Made by a program: the position numbers and the translations under genes | Shown here: positions 61,157 through 64,000 of the stretch, in pieces | How positions within the stretch are numbered: position 1 is the stretch's first letter | Layout of the letters: each line of letters opens with the position of its first letter | NCBI GenBank assembly: GCA_023100825.1 | Contig: CP095846.1 | Location: 868,001 to 932,000, forward strand | Length of the DNA stretch: 64,000 nt | DNA from: Nocardioidaceae bacterium SCSIO 66511 | GTDB taxonomy: Bacteria > Actinomycetota > Actinomycetes > Propionibacteriales > Nocardioidaceae | Direction of reading: 5' to 3' | Notes under the pieces: model-generated | Told to the model about the DNA's origin: nothing | Seen by the model: only the letters and a program-made list of their open reading frames with translations | Databases searched by the model: none

Positions 61157-62322
61157 TTGCGAGCAATAGGTCACGTATTTCAATGATATGCGTGAGTAGT
61201 GTTCTCGTACTTGGTGCGACCGGTTGCGGATTCAATTCCGTATATGACGTTCCTCTCCCCGGGGGTGCGGACGTCGGAGACAATCCGACCGAGGTGACGA
61301 TCCAGTTCAGTGATGTTCTCGACTTGGTGCCGCAGAGCGCGGTCAAGGTCGACGACGTCACGGTTGGTAAGGTGACCGATATCGAGATGAAAGACTGGAA
61401 TGCGGTCGTCACGATTGAGATGCGCAACTCGGTGGAAATGCCGTCGAACGCGACGGCTGAGATTCGACAGACGAGTATCCTGGGCGAGAAGTTCGTATCC
61501 CTCGCGGCGCCGACGGAACCGGCACGTGATGACCTCGAGTCGGGCGACACCATTCCGCTAGAGAACACCGGCAAAAACCCCGAAATCGAAGAGGTGCTCG
61601 GCGCTTTGTCGATGGTACTGAATGGCGGCGGGGTCGCCCAGTTGCAAGCCATCACGAGGGAGATGAATCGCATCTTCGATGGCCGCGAGGACGAAGTAAA
61701 GTCAGTTCTCCGACGGCTGAGTAAGTTCATGGGAGATGTTGACCGGCAGAAGCCAGAGCTCGTCGCGGCGCTGCGAAAGGTCGGTCGACTGGGCAAGAGT
61801 GCAAACGATCAGAGCGATGCCATCGAGGCGGCGCTTGACGACGTTCCCCGCGCGGTTCGAGTGCTGAATGATCAGCGTGACGAGTTTGTTCGTATGCTTG
61901 GGAAGCTTGATAGGTTCAGCGAGGTCGGCACAAGAGTAATCCGACGGTCTCGTGCGGACACGGTGGCAAATCTCCGTGACCTGGCGCCTGTGTTGCGTAA
62001 TTTGAATCGAAGCGGCGACTCGCTTGTGCGGTCGCTTCGTCTGCTACTTACTGCTCCATTCCCGGACTCCCTGGTTGGGGATACACCGGTCGAGGCGCGC
62101 GCGTACAACAAGGGGGCATTTCTGAATGCGAGCCTGACGTTCAACCCGGAGTTGCAGCCGATCATCGACGACATGTCACCTGCCGAGTACAAGAAGTTTC
62201 TCGCAGCGATGGGCGTGAGTCGGCGTAGCGCGGATGCGCGGTCAGAGCGGGAGTCCGTTGAGAGCGATAACTCGTCGAACGGACTTGAGCAGCTGCTTTT
62301 GGACGGAAGCGTTAGCGAATGA
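61153..62322 (+). CDS. mceE: Mce-family lipoprotein E
   Basis: A 389-residue protein. Unlike its neighbours it has a lipoprotein signal: GATGC with Cys25 (LprK type, the usual MceE feature). The MCE domain is at about 40-120 (DLVPQSAVKVDDVTVGKVTDI, RQTSILGEKFVSLAAP), followed by long helices (GALSMVLNGGGVAQLQAITREMN-like). GTG start in an overlap with mceD. It shares the low GC of mceD. Confidence 0.91.
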   Translation: MIASNRSRISMICVSSVLVLGATGCGFNSVYDVPLPGGADVGDNPTEVTIQFSDVLDLVPQSAVKVDDVTVGKVTDIEMKDWNAVVTIEMRNSVEMPSNATAEIRQTSILGEKFVSLAAPTEPARDDLESGDTIPLENTGKNPEIEEVLGALSMVLNGGGVAQLQAITREMNRIFDGREDEVKSVLRRLSKFMGDVDRQKPELVAALRKVGRLGKSANDQSDAIEAALDDVPRAVRVLNDQRDEFVRMLGKLDRFSEVGTRVIRRSRADTVANLRDLAPVLRNLNRSGDSLVRSLRLLLTAPFPDSLVGDTPVEARAYNKGAFLNASLTFNPELQPIIDDMSPAEYKKFLAAMGVSRRSADARSERESVESDNSSNGLEQLLLDGSVSE

Positions 62323-63584
62323 TCACACGCGCAACAAGACTGCGACTCCTCATCTTTGTTGTACTCACGCTGGTCGGCATTGCATATGTCGGTGCAAGGT
62401 ACGCTCAGGTGGATCGCCTCGTCATCGACCGTACGTACGACGTGACTGTGGATCTGCCGGAATCCGGAGGCATCTTCGTTGGTGCTGACGTGTCCTATCG
62501 TGGCGTGAGCGTTGGCAGGGTCAGCGATCTGAAGTTGTCGGAGACAGGTGTCCACACGACCCTGAGCATTGATGACACCAACGACGACATCCCGAGTGAC
62601 CTCGAAGCGGTTGTCGCGGACAAATCGGCCGTCGGCGAGCAGTATGTTGACCTTCAACCACGGACAGACTCGGAGCCCTATTTGGCAGACGGCTCCGTCA
62701 TCGAACAGGCTGACACGACGACGCCGATCTCGACTCAGGATCTGCTCGCCAACGTTTCGAGCTTTGTAGGATCTGTGAACACGCACGATCTGCGTACGGT
62801 GGTGCACGAGCTCGGCGTCGGTTTCGACGGTACCGGTCAGGACATCAGCAAGATCATCGATACCTCGAACTCGTTCATCGAGACCGCGAACAAGCGGTTC
62901 GGCGTCACTGCTCAGCTGATCCGTGACGGTTCGACGGTGCTGGACGGGCAGATTGCGGTTGGGAGCAGCATCCGATCGTTCAGCCGGGATCTCGCCGACT
63001 TCTCTGATGCGCTGCGTGAGTCCGATCCTGACCTGCGGGCGGTGCTGGAGGACGCGCCCGGCACGGCCGACGAGATCAGTGCGTTGCTCGACGAGAACAA
63101 GAAGAGTATTGGAGCATTGATCGGGAACCTGCAGAGTCTCAACAGGCTGACGGTGGCGAACCTTCCTGGTCTTCGCGGAGTTCTCGTTCTTGCTCCGTAC
63201 GCGGTTGAGAACGGATTCAGCGTGTTGTCGAAGGACCGAGATGGCAAGTACGAGATCCGGCTCGCGATGGCCGTGAGCAAGGAGCCGCCGTACTGCGAGA
63301 GTGGATACGTTCCGCTTACGGACCTCCCGAAGCCTTCAGATCTCGGGGCACGCAAACTTGTTGGCCGTGTCTGCAACGAGCCCGCATCGAAGACCAACGC
63401 GCGTGGGGTGCAGAACAACCAATCGCTTCGCGGTGCCCCGGTCGCCGGTGTGTACGACGAGGAGTCCGGCGAGTTCAGCACCGATGTGCCCGACGGCCTG
63501 TCGCGGCCGGCCCCGTCTGCCACCGATGAGCCGCCCTCGGACTCGTGGACGAACCTGATGATGGCACCATCGGTTACTCAATGA
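62319..63584 (+). CDS. mceF: Mce-family protein F
   Basis: A 421-residue protein with TM anchor at about 7-27 and MCE domain (GGIFVGADVSYRGVSVGRVSDL, SAVGEQYVDLQPRTD). A helical domain and a polar C-terminus with two Cys (PYCESGY, GRVCNEPAS) follow. The overlap with mceE is four bases. The low GC continues in the first half and rises again after about 62.8 kb. Its stop overlaps the start of the Mce-associated gene. Confidence 0.91.
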   Translation: MITRATRLRLLIFVVLTLVGIAYVGARYAQVDRLVIDRTYDVTVDLPESGGIFVGADVSYRGVSVGRVSDLKLSETGVHTTLSIDDTNDDIPSDLEAVVADKSAVGEQYVDLQPRTDSEPYLADGSVIEQADTTTPISTQDLLANVSSFVGSVNTHDLRTVVHELGVGFDGTGQDISKIIDTSNSFIETANKRFGVTAQLIRDGSTVLDGQIAVGSSIRSFSRDLADFSDALRESDPDLRAVLEDAPGTADEISALLDENKKSIGALIGNLQSLNRLTVANLPGLRGVLVLAPYAVENGFSVLSKDRDGKYEIRLAMAVSKEPPYCESGYVPLTDLPKPSDLGARKLVGRVCNEPASKTNARGVQNNQSLRGAPVAGVYDEESGEFSTDVPDGLSRPAPSATDEPPSDSWTNLMMAPSVTQ

Positions 63585-64000
63585 GCGAAGCAGAAGACGA
63601 CCAGGTCGAGCCGGCCGCCGACGACTCGACTGAGGTCAAGCAGGATGAGCGTGCCCGTACCGCAGCACTTCCGATCGCGATCGTGCTCGTAGTCATCGCC
63701 GTGATCGCGGCAGGTGTCGGCATCTGGCTGGTGGCAGCGCCTCCGGCGACGACCGAGGAGACGAACGACTCGAATCGGCAGGACGCGATTGTCGCCGCGG
63801 AACGGTTCACGAGCCTCCTGACCGACTTCGACGCCACCAAGGACGTGAAGGCGTATGCAGGCGAGCTCGCCGACCAGCTGACCGACGGCACCGACAGTCC
63901 GTGCTGGTCGACTGTCGCAGGGTTCGTACCCGCGGTTGCCGACGAGGCGACCGCGCAGGCCGCGAAGCAGCGCAAGCAGCTCTATGAGGGCGAGGTTCGC
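63581..64000 (+). CDS. Mce-associated membrane protein (5' part)
   Basis: 140 codons, open at the window end. An acidic cytoplasmic start of about 28 residues precedes a single TM helix (about 30-52), then an outer domain with ERFTSLLTDFDATKDVKAYAGELADQL. Genes of this layout follow mce operons throughout actinobacteria and are called Mce-associated (Mas/OMAM) proteins, some of which stabilise the complex. ATGA overlap with mceF shows it belongs to the same transcript. Confidence 0.8.
   Translation, partial: MSEAEDDQVEPAADDSTEVKQDERARTAALPIAIVLVVIAVIAAGVGIWLVAAPPATTEETNDSNRQDAIVAAERFTSLLTDFDATKDVKAYAGELADQLTDGTDSPCWSTVAGFVPAVADEATAQAAKQRKQLYEGEVR

Noticed and set aside
59894-63584. Pseudogenisation of mceD-F suggested by lower GC
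   Set aside because: All three frames are full length with intact MCE domains, signal or anchor segments and start-stop overlaps.
1-64000. CRISPR array, prophage, toxin-antitoxin or restriction system
   Set aside because: No regularly spaced repeats, cas genes, phage structural genes or methyltransferase/endonuclease pairs were found; the only SAM methyltransferase seen is menG.

Overview
The window is high-GC DNA from an actinobacterium. It carries a 14-gene nuo operon with menaquinone genes, a complete mce (Mce/YrbE) lipid-import operon, KorAB, MmyB-type XRE and LmrA/YxaF-type TetR regulators, a DUF3516 helicase, and a NusG with an acidic N-terminal tail. GTG and TTG starts and GTGA/ATGA stop-start overlaps are frequent. 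The gene set and the unusual wealth of CGTAC/GTAC strings in coding DNA resemble Nocardioidaceae (Propionibacteriales). The family-level guess is inference only.

Layout. (1) 1-11.4 kb is mixed: the 5' end of a molybdenum hydroxylase large subunit, LysE exporter, Nudix hydrolase, two helicases, a roughly 420 bp inverted-repeat element, thioesterase, MmyB-type regulator, SGNH hydrolase, and divergent menF/menG. (2) 11.4-28.4 kb is a respiratory block: nuoA-N with almost every junction overlapping, followed by a long-chain polyprenyl diphosphate synthase. With menF and menG this links quinone head, quinone tail and the NADH:menaquinone oxidoreductase. A Rex-like palindrome precedes nuoA. (3) 28.5-40.5 kb holds small independent units, several with a visible operator: PhoX-like phosphatase (possible PHO box), RarD, TetR plus an Asp-nucleophile alpha/beta hydrolase (34 bp operator), a MetE-like protein, KorAB, YajQ, tRNA-Tyr, a siderophore-binding lipoprotein with an iron box, and an SDR. 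(4) 40.6-53.6 kb is translation and envelope housekeeping: tRNA-Thr, tRNA-Met, rpmG, hadA-hadB-murB, an ASST-like lipoprotein, a MarR/AhpD-like pair, adenosine deaminase, aminotransferase, tRNA-Trp, secE-nusG-rplKA, a lipoprotein and a membrane protein, then rplJL behind an L10-leader-like region. (5) 53.9-64 kb is a complete mce operon (mceG, yrbEAB, mceA-F, Mce-associated protein), cut by the window end. Its mceD-mceF part has clearly lower GC.

Beyond genes, the main signals are short palindromic intergenic repeats. Three families each occur twice in this 64 kb: a multi-hairpin repeat of about 140 bp, a 59 bp hairpin, and a repeat of about 80 bp with long arms. One copy of the first family sits inside a pair of terminal inverted repeats of about 94 bp, which looks like a MITE. 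There is no CRISPR array, integrase, transposase or prophage. Coordinates and motifs were read by eye; no database search was run.
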